Source of the DNA: an uncultured Prevotella sp.
GTDB taxonomy: Bacteria; Bacteroidota; Bacteroidia; Bacteroidales; Bacteroidaceae
Length of the DNA: 64,000 nucleotides
Direction of reading: 5' to 3'
Assembly: GCA_944320235.1 (NCBI GenBank)
Contig: CALUGQ010000011.1
Coordinates: 1 to 64,000, forward strand
Part shown: in pieces, positions 17,841 to 29,515 of the stretch
How positions within the stretch are numbered: position 1 is the first letter of the stretch
How the letters are laid out: the number at the start of each line of letters is the position of its first letter
The notes under the pieces: generated by a model
The model's input: only the letters and a program-made list of their open reading frames with translations
What the model was told of the DNA's origin: nothing
Database searches by the model: none
Translations under genes and position numbers: made by a program

Positions 17841-17848
17841 TAATTTTG
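17841..17848 (+). promoter_or_regulatory. -7 box before the nitrogen-cluster outer-membrane gene
   Basis: TAATTTTG, followed by GCAG as in several other starts here; 98 nt before the ATG. No clear -33. Confidence 0.45.
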
Positions 17849-17946
17849 CAGCGAAACCGGGTGTTTTGCAGCCCCAGGCTGAAGCCGGAAGGCATGGCAG
17901 CGAGCGGGGCGGACAGCCCGGACAAACCCTTTAATATAATAATGTT

Positions 17947-18657
17947 ATGGAAAAGAGGAGAAGAGGGCTGGCTACAGCCATGGCGTTGCTTGCGGCGATG
18001 TCCGCAGCCAACGCACAAGACAAAGTCGAAGCTACCATTCAGGCAGACGTAGTAAGCCAGTATCTGTGGCGCGGGCAGGAGCTCGGGCAAGTAAGTTTGC
18101 AGCCAAGCCTTGGCCTGTCTTACAAGGGATTGTCGCTCACGGCGTGGGGCAGCGTCGGGCTGTCCGAGCCAGGCGACACCAAGGAGCTCGACCTCACGCT
18201 GGCCTACAGCACCGGGGGCTTCAACATCGGCGTCACCGACTACTGGTTCAATTCGCCAAACGAACGCTACTTCTGCTACGGGGCGCACTCCACCTCGCAC
18301 GTGTTTGAGGCCAACGTAGGCTACGACTTCGGCCCTGTGGGCGTGCAGTGGTACACCAACTTTGCAGGCAACGACGGGGTAGGCAACGGCGGCAGCCGCG
18401 CTTACTCGTCGTATGTCGAGGTGAGCGCGCCCTTCCGCCTCGCCGGGTGCGACTGGTCGGCTGCGGTCGGGGCAGTGCCTTACGCCACCGATTTCTACTC
18501 GTCGGCCGACGGCTTCGCCGTGACCAACGTGTCGCTCAAGGCGTCAAAAGACATAAGCGTGACGGAGCGGTTTGCCATCCCCCTGTTTGCCGGGCTTGCC
18601 GTAAACCCGAGCACCGAGAAGACCTACCTGTACTGCGGCTTCACCTTGCGGCCGTAG
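17947..18657 (+). CDS. Putative outer-membrane protein, TorF/Gcw_chp-like
   Basis: A 236-residue protein with a signal peptide ending ANAQ near 24, then beta-strand-rich sequence with VSQYLWRGQELG, a start typical of the TorF family of putative porins (Gcw_chp), and a C-terminal strand LYCGFTLRP. It lies between glnK-amt and gltBD, divergent from the former. Its place suggests a surface channel for a nitrogen source; that is inference from position only. Confidence 0.7.
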   Translation: MEKRRRGLATAMALLAAMSAANAQDKVEATIQADVVSQYLWRGQELGQVSLQPSLGLSYKGLSLTAWGSVGLSEPGDTKELDLTLAYSTGGFNIGVTDYWFNSPNERYFCYGAHSTSHVFEANVGYDFGPVGVQWYTNFAGNDGVGNGGSRAYSSYVEVSAPFRLAGCDWSAAVGAVPYATDFYSSADGFAVTNVSLKASKDISVTERFAIPLFAGLAVNPSTEKTYLYCGFTLRP

Positions 18658-18736
18658 TGCCATCGCACCCACTGCCGCGCACCGGCGCCAGGCGCGCAGG
18701 CCATTCAGCAAAGCCACGGCAGAGAGCCACGGCGCG

Positions 18737-18934
18737 GTAATTGATAATTACAAAGTCACACTACGGGAGCGGCAGTGGCCGTTTCGCATTGCCAAACGCG
18801 CCGTTTTGCCTCGCAAAACGGCGCGTTTCAGCCTCCCGCAAGCCCTGTTTTTGAAAGGCGACCAATCACGCAGGCCAACCTGCTGAGAACCAGGCGATTG
18901 GCCACGGCAGCCGTTTTGCGGAAAGTTTTTTTAC
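18737..18934. repeat. Dispersed intergenic element, copy D, with a perfect hairpin
   Basis: Left box GTAATTGATAATTAC (18737-18751), a fully palindromic pair of arms; right box GGAAAGTTTTTTTAC (18920-18934); 198 nt overall. Inside, two inverted units form a perfect 16-bp stem (18794-18809 with 18813-18828, loop CTC). It fills the middle of the 18658-19245 gap, well upstream of the gltB promoter. The rest of that gap (18935-19184) is A/T-rich without a recognisable feature. Confidence 0.65.
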
Positions 18935-19184
18935 ACCTCGGGCGCGCCTTGACGCCACTTTCAGTCGGCATGGCGCGGTCATCGCCATATAACGGCAAGC
19001 GTTTTGAGGAATATTTTTCCAAATCCCACGCATTCGTTTCATATTGAAAGATATTCATAGCTATACACTTTCAATTTAACATAAATCCAACCTATAATGC
19101 AATAAAACATAAGCAATCACCCCGGAACACGAATTTCATTGTAAAATTCTGGCCATTTCATTACGCAATATGAAAGCAATTTAG

Positions 19185-19192
19185 TACTTTTG
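19185..19192 (+). promoter_or_regulatory. -7 promoter box of gltBD
   Basis: TACTTTTG fits TAnnTTTG and is followed by GCAA; 54 nt before the gltB ATG. No -33 TTG at the normal distance, which would fit activator-dependent control. Confidence 0.5.
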
Positions 19193-19245
19193 CAAACACT
19201 TTGACAACAAAAACAAGCAATTGTATTATATAATGTAAATCAAAC

Positions 19246-22200
19246 ATGGGAAAAGGATTGTATAATGCCGACTACGAGCACGATGCCTGCGGCGTCGGGA
19301 TGGTGGTCAACATACACGGCAACAAGAGCCACTCTCTTGTGGACAACGCCTTGAAGGTGCTCGAAAACATGCGCCACCGCGGTGCCGAGGGCGCCGACAG
19401 CAAGACGGGCGACGGGGCTGGCATAATGCTGCAGATACCCCATGAGTTCATCCTCCTGCAGGGCATCCCCGTGCCGGAGAAGGGGAAATACGGCACGGGG
19501 CTGGTGTTCCTGCCCAAGGACCCGGCCCGCCGCCAGGCAGCACTCAGCGTGATGATAGAAGAGATAGAGCGCGAGGGGCTGTCGCTGATGCACCTGCGCA
19601 CGGTGCCGGTGAACTCGGCCTGCCTGGGCGAGGCGGCCAGAGAGAGCGAGCCAGACATAAGGCAGGTGTTCGTAACGGGCGCTGCCGACAGTGACGTGCC
19701 TACGCTGGAGCGCACGCTCTACCTCATACGCAAGCGCATAGAGCGCCGTGTTGCCGACAAGGACTTCTACGTATGCTCGCTGTCGTCGAAGAACATAGTG
19801 TACAAGGGCATGCTGTCGAGCCTGCAGTTGCGCCAGTACTACCCCGACCTTACTAACAAGTACTTCACCAGCGGGCTGGCCCTGGTCCACTCGCGCTTCT
19901 CAACCAACACCTTCCCCACGTGGAGCCTGGCGCAGCCTTTCCGCCTGCTGGCCCACAACGGCGAGATAAACACCATACGCGGCAACCGCGGCTGGATGCA
20001 GGCGCGCGAGAGCGTGCTCAGCTCCGAGGCTCTGGGCGACGCCAGGGAGCTGTCGCCCATAGTGCAGCCGGGCATGAGCGACTCGGCGAGCCTCGACAAC
20101 GTGCTCGAGTTTTTCGTCATGTCGGGCCTCTCGCTGCCCCACGCCATGGCCTTGATGGTGCCCGAGAGCTTCAACGACAAGAACCCCATCTCGGAAGACT
20201 TGAAAGCGTTCTACGAGTACCACTCCATACTCATGGAACCGTGGGACGGCCCCGCCGCACTGCTCTTCAGCGACGGGCGCTACGCTGGGGGCATGCTCGA
20301 CCGCAACGGCCTGCGCCCCGCGCGCTACACCATCACCAAGGGCGGCGTGATGGTGGTGGCGTCGGAGGTGGGCGTGATGGACTTCGACCCCTCCGAGATT
20401 GCCGAGAAAGGCCGCCTGCAACCCGGCAAGCTGCTGCTCATCGACACCGAGGAGGGCCGCATTTACTACGACGGGGAGATAAAGGAGAGGCTCGCCGCGG
20501 CGCACCCTTACCGCCAGTGGCTCTCCGCCAACCGCATACAGCTGGAGAAACTGCACAGCGGGCGCAGGGTGGAAAACGCCGTGCCAGACCTCACCAGGCA
20601 CTGCCTGGCGTTCGGCTTCGGGGCCGAAGACATCGACAACACCATCATGCCGATGTGCGTGGGAGGCCAGGAGCCTACGGCGGCCATGGGCAACGACACG
20701 CCGCTGGCCGTGCTCAGCGACAGGCCGCAGCCGCTGTTCAACTACTTCCGCCAGCAGTTCGCGCAGGTCACCAACCCCGCCATCGACCCCATACGCGAGA
20801 GCCTCGTGATGTCGCTCACGGAGTACATAGGCCGAGTAGGCTCGGGGATACTAAGCCCCGATGCATCAAACTGCAAGATGGTGCGCCTGCCCCACCCCAT
20901 TCTCAACAACACCCAGCTCGACATCCTGTGCAACATACGCTACAAGGGCTTCAACACAGTGAAGCTGCCCATGCTCTTCGAGTGCGCAAAGGGCGAGGAC
21001 GGGCTGCGCGCAGCCATCGACTCGCTGTGCAAGGAGGCGGCGCGCTGCGTCGATGCCGGCTGCAACTACATCATACTCTCAGACAGGGGCATCGACAGCA
21101 GGCACGCCGCCATACCCTCGCTGCTGGCCGTCAGCGCCGTGCACCACTACCTCATCGCGGCAGGCAAGCGCGTGCAGACGGCACTAATCGTGGAGAGCGG
21201 CGAGATAAAGGAGGCCATGCACGCCGCACTGCTGCTCGGCTACGGCGCGTCGGCGCTCTGCCCTTACATGGTGTTCGCAGTGCTCGACGACCTCGTAAGG
21301 CGCAAGAAAGTGCAGGAAAACTACGAGACAGCCGAGGCTAACTACATCAAGGCAGTGAAGAAAGCGCTGCTCAAGATCATGGCAAAGATGGGCATCTCCA
21401 CCATAAGGTCGTACAGAGGGGCGAAGGCTTTCGAGGCCGTGGGCCTGTCGGAGAGCCTGCTGAGAGCTTATTTCGGCACGGAGACATCCACCGTCGGGGG
21501 CATAGGGCTGGCCCAGATCGCACGCGACGCCATCGCCATGCACGACGCAGGCTTCAACCCGAAGGCCGAAACGGCCTTCCTGCCCAACCAAGGACTGTTC
21601 CACTACCGCAAGGATGGAATCAGCCATGCGTGGAACCCCGAGACCATATCCGCACTGCAACGGGCCACGAGAACGGCCGACTATGCCGCCTTCAAGGAGT
21701 TTACGGCCCTCGCCGACAGCAAGCCCGAACCCATATTCCTGCGCGACCTGCTCGACTTCAAGCGTGCCGCCAAGCCTCTCGACGTGGCCGAGGTGGAGCC
21801 TGTGAGCGCGATAGTGAAACGCTTCGTGGCCGGGGCCATGAGCTTCGGCGCGCTCTCCAAGGAGGCCCACGAGGCCATCTGCCTGGCCATGAACAAGCTC
21901 GGCACGCGCTCGAACACCGGCGAGGGAGGCGAGGACAGCGCGAGGTTCCACGCCGAGGTGGACGGCGTGTCGCTATCCAGCAAGACGAAGCAGGTGGCCT
22001 CGGGGCGCTTCGGAGTGACGGCTGAGTACCTTGCCAACGCCGAGGAGATACAGATAAAGGTGGCGCAGGGCGCAAAGCCGGGCGAGGGAGGGCAGCTGCC
22101 TGGCTTCAAGGTAGACGAGGTGATAGCGCGAACGCGCCACTCCATGCCCGGCATATCGCTCATATCGCCGCCCCCGCACCACGACGTATACTCCATAGAG

Positions 22201-23721
22201 GACCTTGCGCAGCTCATCTTCGACCTCAGGAACGTCAACCCCGACGCCGCCATAAGCGTGAAACTCGTGGCCGAGAGAGGCGTGGGAACCATCGCCGCAG
22301 GCGTGGCCAAGGCCAAGGCCGACCTCATCGTAATATCCGGCGCCGAGGGAGGCACGGGCGCAAGCCCTGCGTCGAGCATGCGCTTTGCGGGCGTTTCGCC
22401 CGAGATCGGCATCAGCGAGGCACAGCAGACGCTCGTGAAGAACGGCCTGCGGGGATTCGTGCGCCTGCAGACCGACGGACAGCTCAAGACCGGCCGCGAC
22501 GTGATAATGATGGCGCTGCTCGGCGCAGAGGAGTTCGGCTTCGGCACGGCGCTGCTCATCGTGCTCGGATGCGTGATGATGCGCAAGTGCAACATGAACA
22601 CTTGCCCGCTCGGAGTGACCACACAGAACCCCGCGCTCCGCCGCAACTTCATGGGCCGCCACGACTACTTGGTGAACTATTTCACGTTCATTGCCCAAGA
22701 GGTAAGGGAATACCTGGCCGAGATGGGCTTCAGGAAGCTCGACGACATCGTAGGGCACACGGAGCTGATCGTGCAAAAGCCGGCAAGGAGCGGCAAGGCC
22801 GCGACGCTCGACTTCTCGCGCCTGCTCTTCAGCGAAGACGCCCATGGGCCGCTACACTGCACTGCCTGGCGGCAACATGGCATCGGCGATGTGCTCGACC
22901 GCCAGATGATAAGCTCCGCCAGGCGCGCCATAGAGCAGCAGGAGGAGGTAAACCTCGACTACGCCATAAAGAACACAGACCGCGCGGCAGGCTCCATGCT
23001 CAGCGGGCTGATTGCCTCCAGGCACGGCGGAGCGGGCCTGCCGGACGGCACTGTGAACGTGAAGTTCAAGGGAAGCGCGGGCCAGAGCTTCGGTGCCTTC
23101 CTCGCAAAGGGGGTGAACTTCAAGCTCGAGGGCGAGGCCAACGACTATTTCGGCAAGGGGCTCAGCGGAGGGCGCATAGCCATACTGCCGCCGGTGCGCA
23201 GCAACTTCTGTGCCGAAGACAACACCATAGCCGGCAACACGGGCCTCTACGGGGCCACCTCGGGAGAGCTGTACGTCAACGGACGGGTGGGCGAACGCTT
23301 CGCCGTGCGCAACTCGGGGGCCATCGCCGTGGTTGAAGGTGCGGGCGACCACTGCTGCGAGTACATGACCGGGGGCCGGGTTGTCGTGCTCGGCGAGACC
23401 GGGCGCAACTTCGCCGCAGGCATGAGCGGCGGCGTGGCCTACGTGTGGGACCGCCGCCACGACTTCGACTACTACTGCAACATGGACATGGTAGAGATAA
23501 ACCTGGTGGAGGACAGCGCCGCCCGCAAGGAGCTGCACGAGCTTGTGCGCCAGCACTACCTATACACCGGCTCGAAGCTGGCGCGCCAGATGCTCGACGA
23601 CTGGGGCCGCTACGTGGACGACTTCATACAGGTGGTGCCCATAGAATACAAGCGGGTGCTGCAGGAAGAGCAGGTGAAAAAGCTACAACAGAAGATAGCC
23701 GACATGCAGAGAGACTACTGA
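19246..23721 (+). CDS. gltB: Glutamate synthase large subunit
   Basis: A 1491-residue GltB, full length for the family. After a 14-residue propeptide, Cys15 in HDACGVGMVV is the expected glutaminase nucleophile. The amidotransferase half has RHRGAEGADSKTGDGAG and TRFSTNTFPTW-like sequence; the FMN/synthase half has GEGGEDSAR, GAKPGEGGQLPG and SGAEGGTGASP; the 3Fe-4S ligands lie in CVMMRKCNMNTCPLG; the C-terminal GXGXG beta-helix follows. It produces two glutamates from glutamine and 2-oxoglutarate together with GltD, 160 nt downstream. Confidence 0.97.
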   Translation: MGKGLYNADYEHDACGVGMVVNIHGNKSHSLVDNALKVLENMRHRGAEGADSKTGDGAGIMLQIPHEFILLQGIPVPEKGKYGTGLVFLPKDPARRQAALSVMIEEIEREGLSLMHLRTVPVNSACLGEAARESEPDIRQVFVTGAADSDVPTLERTLYLIRKRIERRVADKDFYVCSLSSKNIVYKGMLSSLQLRQYYPDLTNKYFTSGLALVHSRFSTNTFPTWSLAQPFRLLAHNGEINTIRGNRGWMQARESVLSSEALGDARELSPIVQPGMSDSASLDNVLEFFVMSGLSLPHAMALMVPESFNDKNPISEDLKAFYEYHSILMEPWDGPAALLFSDGRYAGGMLDRNGLRPARYTITKGGVMVVASEVGVMDFDPSEIAEKGRLQPGKLLLIDTEEGRIYYDGEIKERLAAAHPYRQWLSANRIQLEKLHSGRRVENAVPDLTRHCLAFGFGAEDIDNTIMPMCVGGQEPTAAMGNDTPLAVLSDRPQPLFNYFRQQFAQVTNPAIDPIRESLVMSLTEYIGRVGSGILSPDASNCKMVRLPHPILNNTQLDILCNIRYKGFNTVKLPMLFECAKGEDGLRAAIDSLCKEAARCVDAGCNYIILSDRGIDSRHAAIPSLLAVSAVHHYLIAAGKRVQTALIVESGEIKEAMHAALLLGYGASALCPYMVFAVLDDLVRRKKVQENYETAEANYIKAVKKALLKIMAKMGISTIRSYRGAKAFEAVGLSESLLRAYFGTETSTVGGIGLAQIARDAIAMHDAGFNPKAETAFLPNQGLFHYRKDGISHAWNPETISALQRATRTADYAAFKEFTALADSKPEPIFLRDLLDFKRAAKPLDVAEVEPVSAIVKRFVAGAMSFGALSKEAHEAICLAMNKLGTRSNTGEGGEDSARFHAEVDGVSLSSKTKQVASGRFGVTAEYLANAEEIQIKVAQGAKPGEGGQLPGFKVDEVIARTRHSMPGISLISPPPHHDVYSIEDLAQLIFDLRNVNPDAAISVKLVAERGVGTIAAGVAKAKADLIVISGAEGGTGASPASSMRFAGVSPEIGISEAQQTLVKNGLRGFVRLQTDGQLKTGRDVIMMALLGAEEFGFGTALLIVLGCVMMRKCNMNTCPLGVTTQNPALRRNFMGRHDYLVNYFTFIAQEVREYLAEMGFRKLDDIVGHTELIVQKPARSGKAATLDFSRLLFSEDAHGPLHCTAWRQHGIGDVLDRQMISSARRAIEQQEEVNLDYAIKNTDRAAGSMLSGLIASRHGGAGLPDGTVNVKFKGSAGQSFGAFLAKGVNFKLEGEANDYFGKGLSGGRIAILPPVRSNFCAEDNTIAGNTGLYGATSGELYVNGRVGERFAVRNSGAIAVVEGAGDHCCEYMTGGRVVVLGETGRNFAAGMSGGVAYVWDRRHDFDYYCNMDMVEINLVEDSAARKELHELVRQHYLYTGSKLARQMLDDWGRYVDDFIQVVPIEYKRVLQEEQVKKLQQKIADMQRDY

Positions 23722-23731
23722 CGGGATTGCG

Positions 23732-23839
23732 GCCCGGCAGATGCAGGCCGGGCTGCGCGCCCCGCAGAGTTCCCGCCCGCCGTGCACGGCATGGCCCGCC
23801 ACGGGCCACCGGCCCTCTACGCGGCGGGCTGCGGGCGGG
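23732..23839 (+). other. GC-rich hairpins between gltB and gltD
   Basis: GCCCGGC (23732-23738) pairs with GCCGGGC (23747-23753), and CCCGCCCGC (23772-23780) pairs with GCGGGCGGG (23831-23839). They could modulate the GltB:GltD ratio. No poly-T follows either hairpin. Confidence 0.4.
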
Positions 23840-23881
23840 GGCACGCGCTTCAAATATGAAATATTTAACGTTTAATTGTTT

Positions 23882-25228
23882 ATGGGTGATCCAAAAGCTT
23901 TTCTGACAATACACCGCAAAGAAGCGGGATGCCGTCCGGTGCATGACCGGATTCACGATTTCGGCGAAGTGGAGCAGACGCTCAACTCGGGCGACCGCCG
24001 CCTGCAGGCTTCGCGCTGCATGGACTGCGGCGTGCCGTTCTGCCACTGGGCCTGCCCGCTGGGCAACAAGCCGCCCGAGTGGAACGACGCCTTGTACCGC
24101 GGCGACTGGGAGCTGGCCTACCGGCTGCTCAGTTCCACGAACGATTTCCCCGAGTTCACGGGGCGCGTATGCCCCGCCCTTTGCGAGAAAGCCTGCGTGC
24201 TCAACCTCGTGGAGCATGAGCCTACGACGAACCGCGAGGACGAGGCTGCCATCACGGAGCACGCTTTCGAGGAGGGATATGTGACCGCGAGGGCCACCGA
24301 GCGCAACGGCATGGCGGTGGCAGTGGTAGGCTGCGGGCCTGCGGGGATGGTGGCCGCAAGCAGGCTCAACATGGCGGGCTACAGCGTGACCGTGTTCGAC
24401 CGCAATGAAGACGCGGGCGGGCTGCTACGCTACGGCATACCCAACTTCAAGCTGAACAAGGCCGTCATAGACCGCCGCATGGCCCTGCTGCGGGCCGAGG
24501 GGATATGCTTCCGCTTTGGCCAGGATATCGACGTGGAGCGGCTGCCCGAGGGATTCGACGCATACGTCATAGCCACCGGCACGCCCGAGGCGCGCAACCT
24601 TGACGTGCCGGGGCGAGGGTTGAAAGGCATATACTTGGCCCTCGACTTGCTGGCGCAGCAGAACCGCGTGCTGGCCGGGGCCGAATTCAAGCGCGAAGAG
24701 CTGGTGAGCGCTAAGGGCAAGGACGTGCTCGTAATAGGCGGGGGCGACACCGGCAGCGACTGCATAGGCACGGCCCACAGGCAAGGATGCCGCAGCGTGA
24801 CGCAGATAGAGATAATGCCGCAGCCGCCGGCCGGCCCCGACGACCCGCAGCACCCGTGGCCCGAATGGCCGCGCACGCTGAAGACCACGTCGAGCCACGA
24901 GGAAGGGTGCACCCGCAGGTGGAACATCAACACGCTCCGCTTCGTAGGCAAGGACGGCAGGGTGTGCGGCGCGGAGGTGCAGGAAGTGGCCTGGAAGCCC
25001 AACCCTGACGGAGGCCGCCCCATCATGGAGCCGGCAGGCAAGCCCGAGGTGATAAAGGCCGACATGGTGCTGCTGGCCATGGGATTCATCAAGCCGCAGC
25101 TACCGCAGTTTGCGCCCAACGTGTTCGTGGCGGGCGATGCCGCAAGCGGGGCTTCGCTCGTTGTCAGGGCCATGGCCAGCGGGCGCGACGCCGCCTTGCG
25201 GGCAGACAAGTTCCTTACCGGGAAATGA
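23882..25228 (+). CDS. gltD: Glutamate synthase small subunit
   Basis: A 448-residue GltD that passes electrons from a pyridine nucleotide through FAD to GltB. N-terminal Fe-S ligands are in CMDCGVPFCHWACPLG and CPALCEKAC; the FAD-binding site is VVGCGPAGMVAAS and the nucleotide-binding site VIGGGDTGSDCIG. A TTG at 23876 is in frame, but the ATG at 23882 gives the usual MGDPKAFL start. Confidence 0.96.
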   Translation: MGDPKAFLTIHRKEAGCRPVHDRIHDFGEVEQTLNSGDRRLQASRCMDCGVPFCHWACPLGNKPPEWNDALYRGDWELAYRLLSSTNDFPEFTGRVCPALCEKACVLNLVEHEPTTNREDEAAITEHAFEEGYVTARATERNGMAVAVVGCGPAGMVAASRLNMAGYSVTVFDRNEDAGGLLRYGIPNFKLNKAVIDRRMALLRAEGICFRFGQDIDVERLPEGFDAYVIATGTPEARNLDVPGRGLKGIYLALDLLAQQNRVLAGAEFKREELVSAKGKDVLVIGGGDTGSDCIGTAHRQGCRSVTQIEIMPQPPAGPDDPQHPWPEWPRTLKTTSSHEEGCTRRWNINTLRFVGKDGRVCGAEVQEVAWKPNPDGGRPIMEPAGKPEVIKADMVLLAMGFIKPQLPQFAPNVFVAGDAASGASLVVRAMASGRDAALRADKFLTGK

Positions 25229-25254
25229 ACATCCGTAGGCGCGCTTTAGCCACA

Positions 25255-25295
25255 TACCGGCCACGCAGGGCAGATGCTGCCCTGCGTGGCCGGTA
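25255..25295 (+). terminator. Perfect 19-bp hairpin after gltD
   Basis: TACCGGCCACGCAGGGCAG pairs exactly with CTGCCCTGCGTGGCCGGTA across an ATG loop, 27 nt after the gltD stop. No poly-T follows, but an uninterrupted stem of this length at an operon end probably stops or stabilises the transcript. Confidence 0.65.
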
Positions 25296-25337
25296 CTGGC
25301 TTTGCATGACAGGCGGCCCCGCAGGCCGCCGCTTTTT

Positions 25338-25535
25338 GTAAAGTTTTTGTAGCGCAATGCACCCAACGGCGCAATGCGCTGACCCACAGCAGGTTGCAAC
25401 ACGGCCTGCTTGGCCTTGCCAAACAGGCCGTTCCAGCAGGCCAAACAGGCCGCATGGCAGCGCAATACGGCACGTTGCGCGAGTTGCAGGGCAGCACGTC
25501 GTCCGCCATCGCCACCCATTGTAAACATTATGTCT
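25338..25535. repeat. Dispersed intergenic element, copy E
   Basis: Left box GTAAAGTTTTTGTAG (25338-25352), right box GTAAACATTATGTCT (25521-25535), 198 nt overall. Four direct units between about 25395 and 25480 with cores AACACGGCCTG, CCAAACAGGCCG (twice) and CAATACGGCACG. With the gltD hairpin it accounts for most of the 25229-25722 gap; the rest holds nothing I can name. Confidence 0.65.
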
Positions 25536-25722
25536 GCCCGAGGCAAACCGCCACCCGCCCGGCGTGAGGCACGACGCCTGCGCAGAAAGTAAAGCCACAT
25601 TGCCCCTGCAACCGGCCGACCATGCAGTTTTAACATTGTTTCCCATTGCTTTCCCGAATAATTTTTGTAATATTGCAGAATGAAGCCGGCGCGGTGCCGG
25701 CCTGCAAGCAAACCCAAAAGGC

Positions 25723-26022
25723 ATGATAAGGATTTACGGAATGAGCACCTGCCCTGACTGCACCTATGTGGAAAAGCAGATAGAGGGCAACGGAAACTAC
25801 GAAGTGATAGACATAGGGCAGCACGTAAGGAACTTGAAGGAGTTCCTGCGGCTGCGCGACACAGACCCTGCGTTCGCCGCTGTGAGGCGCGTGGGAACGG
25901 TTGGCATACCGTGCTTCGTGCTCGACGACGGCACGGTGACACTCTCGCCAGAGAAAGCCGGGCTGAAGCGGCGGCCCAAGGACGAAGCCCCGGCCTGCAG
26001 CCTCGACGGAACGGGATGCTGA
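25723..26022 (+). CDS. Glutaredoxin-related protein
   Basis: A 99-residue thioredoxin-fold protein with a CPDC active site at residues 10-13 (MSTCPDCTYVEKQIEG), a VGIPCFVLDDG segment supplying the cis-Pro position (next to a further Cys), and a C-terminal tail with two more Cys. The family is small Bacteroidota glutaredoxins of uncertain partner. It stands alone, after element E and before tRNA-Cys. The 255-nt gap after it shows only GC-rich sequence. Confidence 0.85.
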   Translation: MIRIYGMSTCPDCTYVEKQIEGNGNYEVIDIGQHVRNLKEFLRLRDTDPAFAAVRRVGTVGIPCFVLDDGTVTLSPEKAGLKRRPKDEAPACSLDGTGC

Positions 26023-26229
26023 CACCGGCACGCTGACCGGCAGCGCAAAGGAGTGGGCACGGCGGCGCCACCGGCAACACCGCCCCACCCTGCGCGGCTT
26101 GCCACGGCGGGCGGAGGGGTGTGTTGGGGCATTGCCTACCGTCATGCCGGAGGCATCAAGCCCCATGGCCCCCAGCGAGGCGGCACGGGGAATGGCTTTC
26201 AGGCATTGTGAAAAATAAACATGAAATAA

Positions 26230-26261
26230 TTTGGTGAATTGAAATAAAAGCCTTACCTTTG
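26230..26261 (+). promoter_or_regulatory. Promoter of tRNA-Cys
   Basis: TTTG (26230-26233), 20 nt, TACCTTTG (26254-26261), ending 17 nt before the tRNA. A full match to the Bacteroidota consensus. Confidence 0.75.
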
Positions 26262-26277
26262 CATCCGCAAACAAAAA

Positions 26278-26348
26278 GGTACCTTGGCCGAGCGGTTAGG
26301 TAACGGTCTGCAAAACCGTGTAGAGCAGTTCGACTCTGCTAGGTACCT
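26278..26348 (+). tRNA. tRNA-Cys (GCA)
   Basis: A 71-nt cloverleaf: acceptor GGTACCT with AGGTACC, D-loop AGCGGTTAGG, anticodon stem ACGGT/ACCGT around CTGCAAA with anticodon GCA, T-arm AGCAG-TTCGACT-CTGCT, discriminator T. CCA is not encoded. The only tRNA gene I can find in the window. Confidence 0.95.
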
Positions 26349-26363
26349 CGAAAGAAGCAAAAG

Positions 26364-26393
26364 GATGCACCCAAAGTGGTGCATCTTTTTTTT
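26364..26393 (+). terminator. Rho-independent terminator of tRNA-Cys
   Basis: GATGCACC - CAAAGT - GGTGCATC followed directly by eight T. Textbook form. Confidence 0.92.
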
Positions 26394-26587
26394 ATCCGGC
26401 ACAGCGGCCATGGCCAACAGCTCCACCACTCCCCCCGACAGCAATCACACGACACAAAGCCCAAACCGGCCATCAGACCGTTTATGGCCACACACATTGC
26501 CTCGTTGCCACCAAACAGCCCGGAGCGCAATGACCGATACGGGCAAAAAATCATCGCCCACAGCACGCCATGGCAGCAAAAAATTGA

Positions 26588-28786
<2,199 letters not shown>

Positions 28787-28840
28787 CCCAAGCTCCCCAA
28801 TGGCATATTTTCTTAATTCTTAACTCTTAATTCTAAATTC

Positions 28841-29515
28841 ATGCAGATTGCAGTTTCCGACGAGATAAAGGCCGCCTGCCCCGCGTTTGTGGGCGCGGCG
28901 GTGGAGGCCGTTGCCGTGAACAGCGGCTACAGTGAAGCCCTTTGGGCGGAGATAGATGCACGCAGCGAGGAGTGCAGGCAGAAGCTGACCACGGAGAGCC
29001 TTAAGCAACTGCCGGCCATCGAGGCCACACGCCGGGCCTACCGTGCCTGCGGCAAAGACCCAAGCCGCTACCGCCCGTCGGGCGAGGCGTTGGTGCGCCG
29101 CGTGCTGCAAGGCAAGAAGCTCTACCAGATTGACACGCTCGTAGACCTCGTCAACCTGGCGAGCATGGTCTATGGCTATAGCATAGGCGGGTTTGACGCC
29201 GACAAGATTTGCGGCGACACGCTCACGCTCGGCATAGGGCGCGACGGCGAGCCATACGAAGGCATAGGGCGCGGACAGCTCAACATCGCCGGGCTGCCCG
29301 TCTACCGCGACTCCGCAGGAGGCATAGGCACGCCCACGAGCGACAACGAGCGCACGAAGATGGGCATCGGCACAACCCGCGTGCTCTTTCTCGTGAACGG
29401 CTACGACGGCGACGGCGACAACGTGGCAGCCTGCGCCGCCTACCTGCAAGAGCTGCTGCGCCGCTACGCCGGCAGCGACGGCGGTACCGTGACCATCTAT
29501 CCCGCACGCCAATGA
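28841..29515 (+). CDS. B3/B4 (tRNA-editing-like) domain protein
   Basis: A 224-residue stand-alone B3/B4 domain, the fold used for editing in phenylalanyl-tRNA synthetase beta. Family marks seen: YRACGKDPSRYRPSGEALVRRVL and DLVNLASMVYGYSIGGFDADKI. Stand-alone versions may edit mischarged tRNA or act on amino-acid derivatives; the role is not established. Its TGA overlaps the umuD ATG (ATGA at 29512-29515), so it is tied to the umuDC operon. Confidence 0.85.
   Translation: MQIAVSDEIKAACPAFVGAAVEAVAVNSGYSEALWAEIDARSEECRQKLTTESLKQLPAIEATRRAYRACGKDPSRYRPSGEALVRRVLQGKKLYQIDTLVDLVNLASMVYGYSIGGFDADKICGDTLTLGIGRDGEPYEGIGRGQLNIAGLPVYRDSAGGIGTPTSDNERTKMGIGTTRVLFLVNGYDGDGDNVAACAAYLQELLRRYAGSDGGTVTIYPARQ

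Larger units (their letters stand above)
17440..17946. other. A/T-rich divergent control region, no gene seen
   Basis: The 507 nt between glnK and the outer-membrane gene hold the glnK promoter (17501-17531), a long A/T-rich stretch (about 17510-17760) and a possible -7 box for the plus-strand gene (17841-17848). The A/T richness is unlike most gaps in the window and could hold regulator sites. I see no RNA gene or reliable small ORF. Confidence 0.5.

Noticed and set aside
19920-21341. A long plus-strand frame inside gltB
   Set aside because: Arg/His/Pro-rich +1 shadow; gltB is intact and full length around it.
26023-26277. A further copy of the dispersed element before tRNA-Cys
   Set aside because: GC-rich sequence without unit periodicity or paired boxes; only the tRNA promoter is recognisable.
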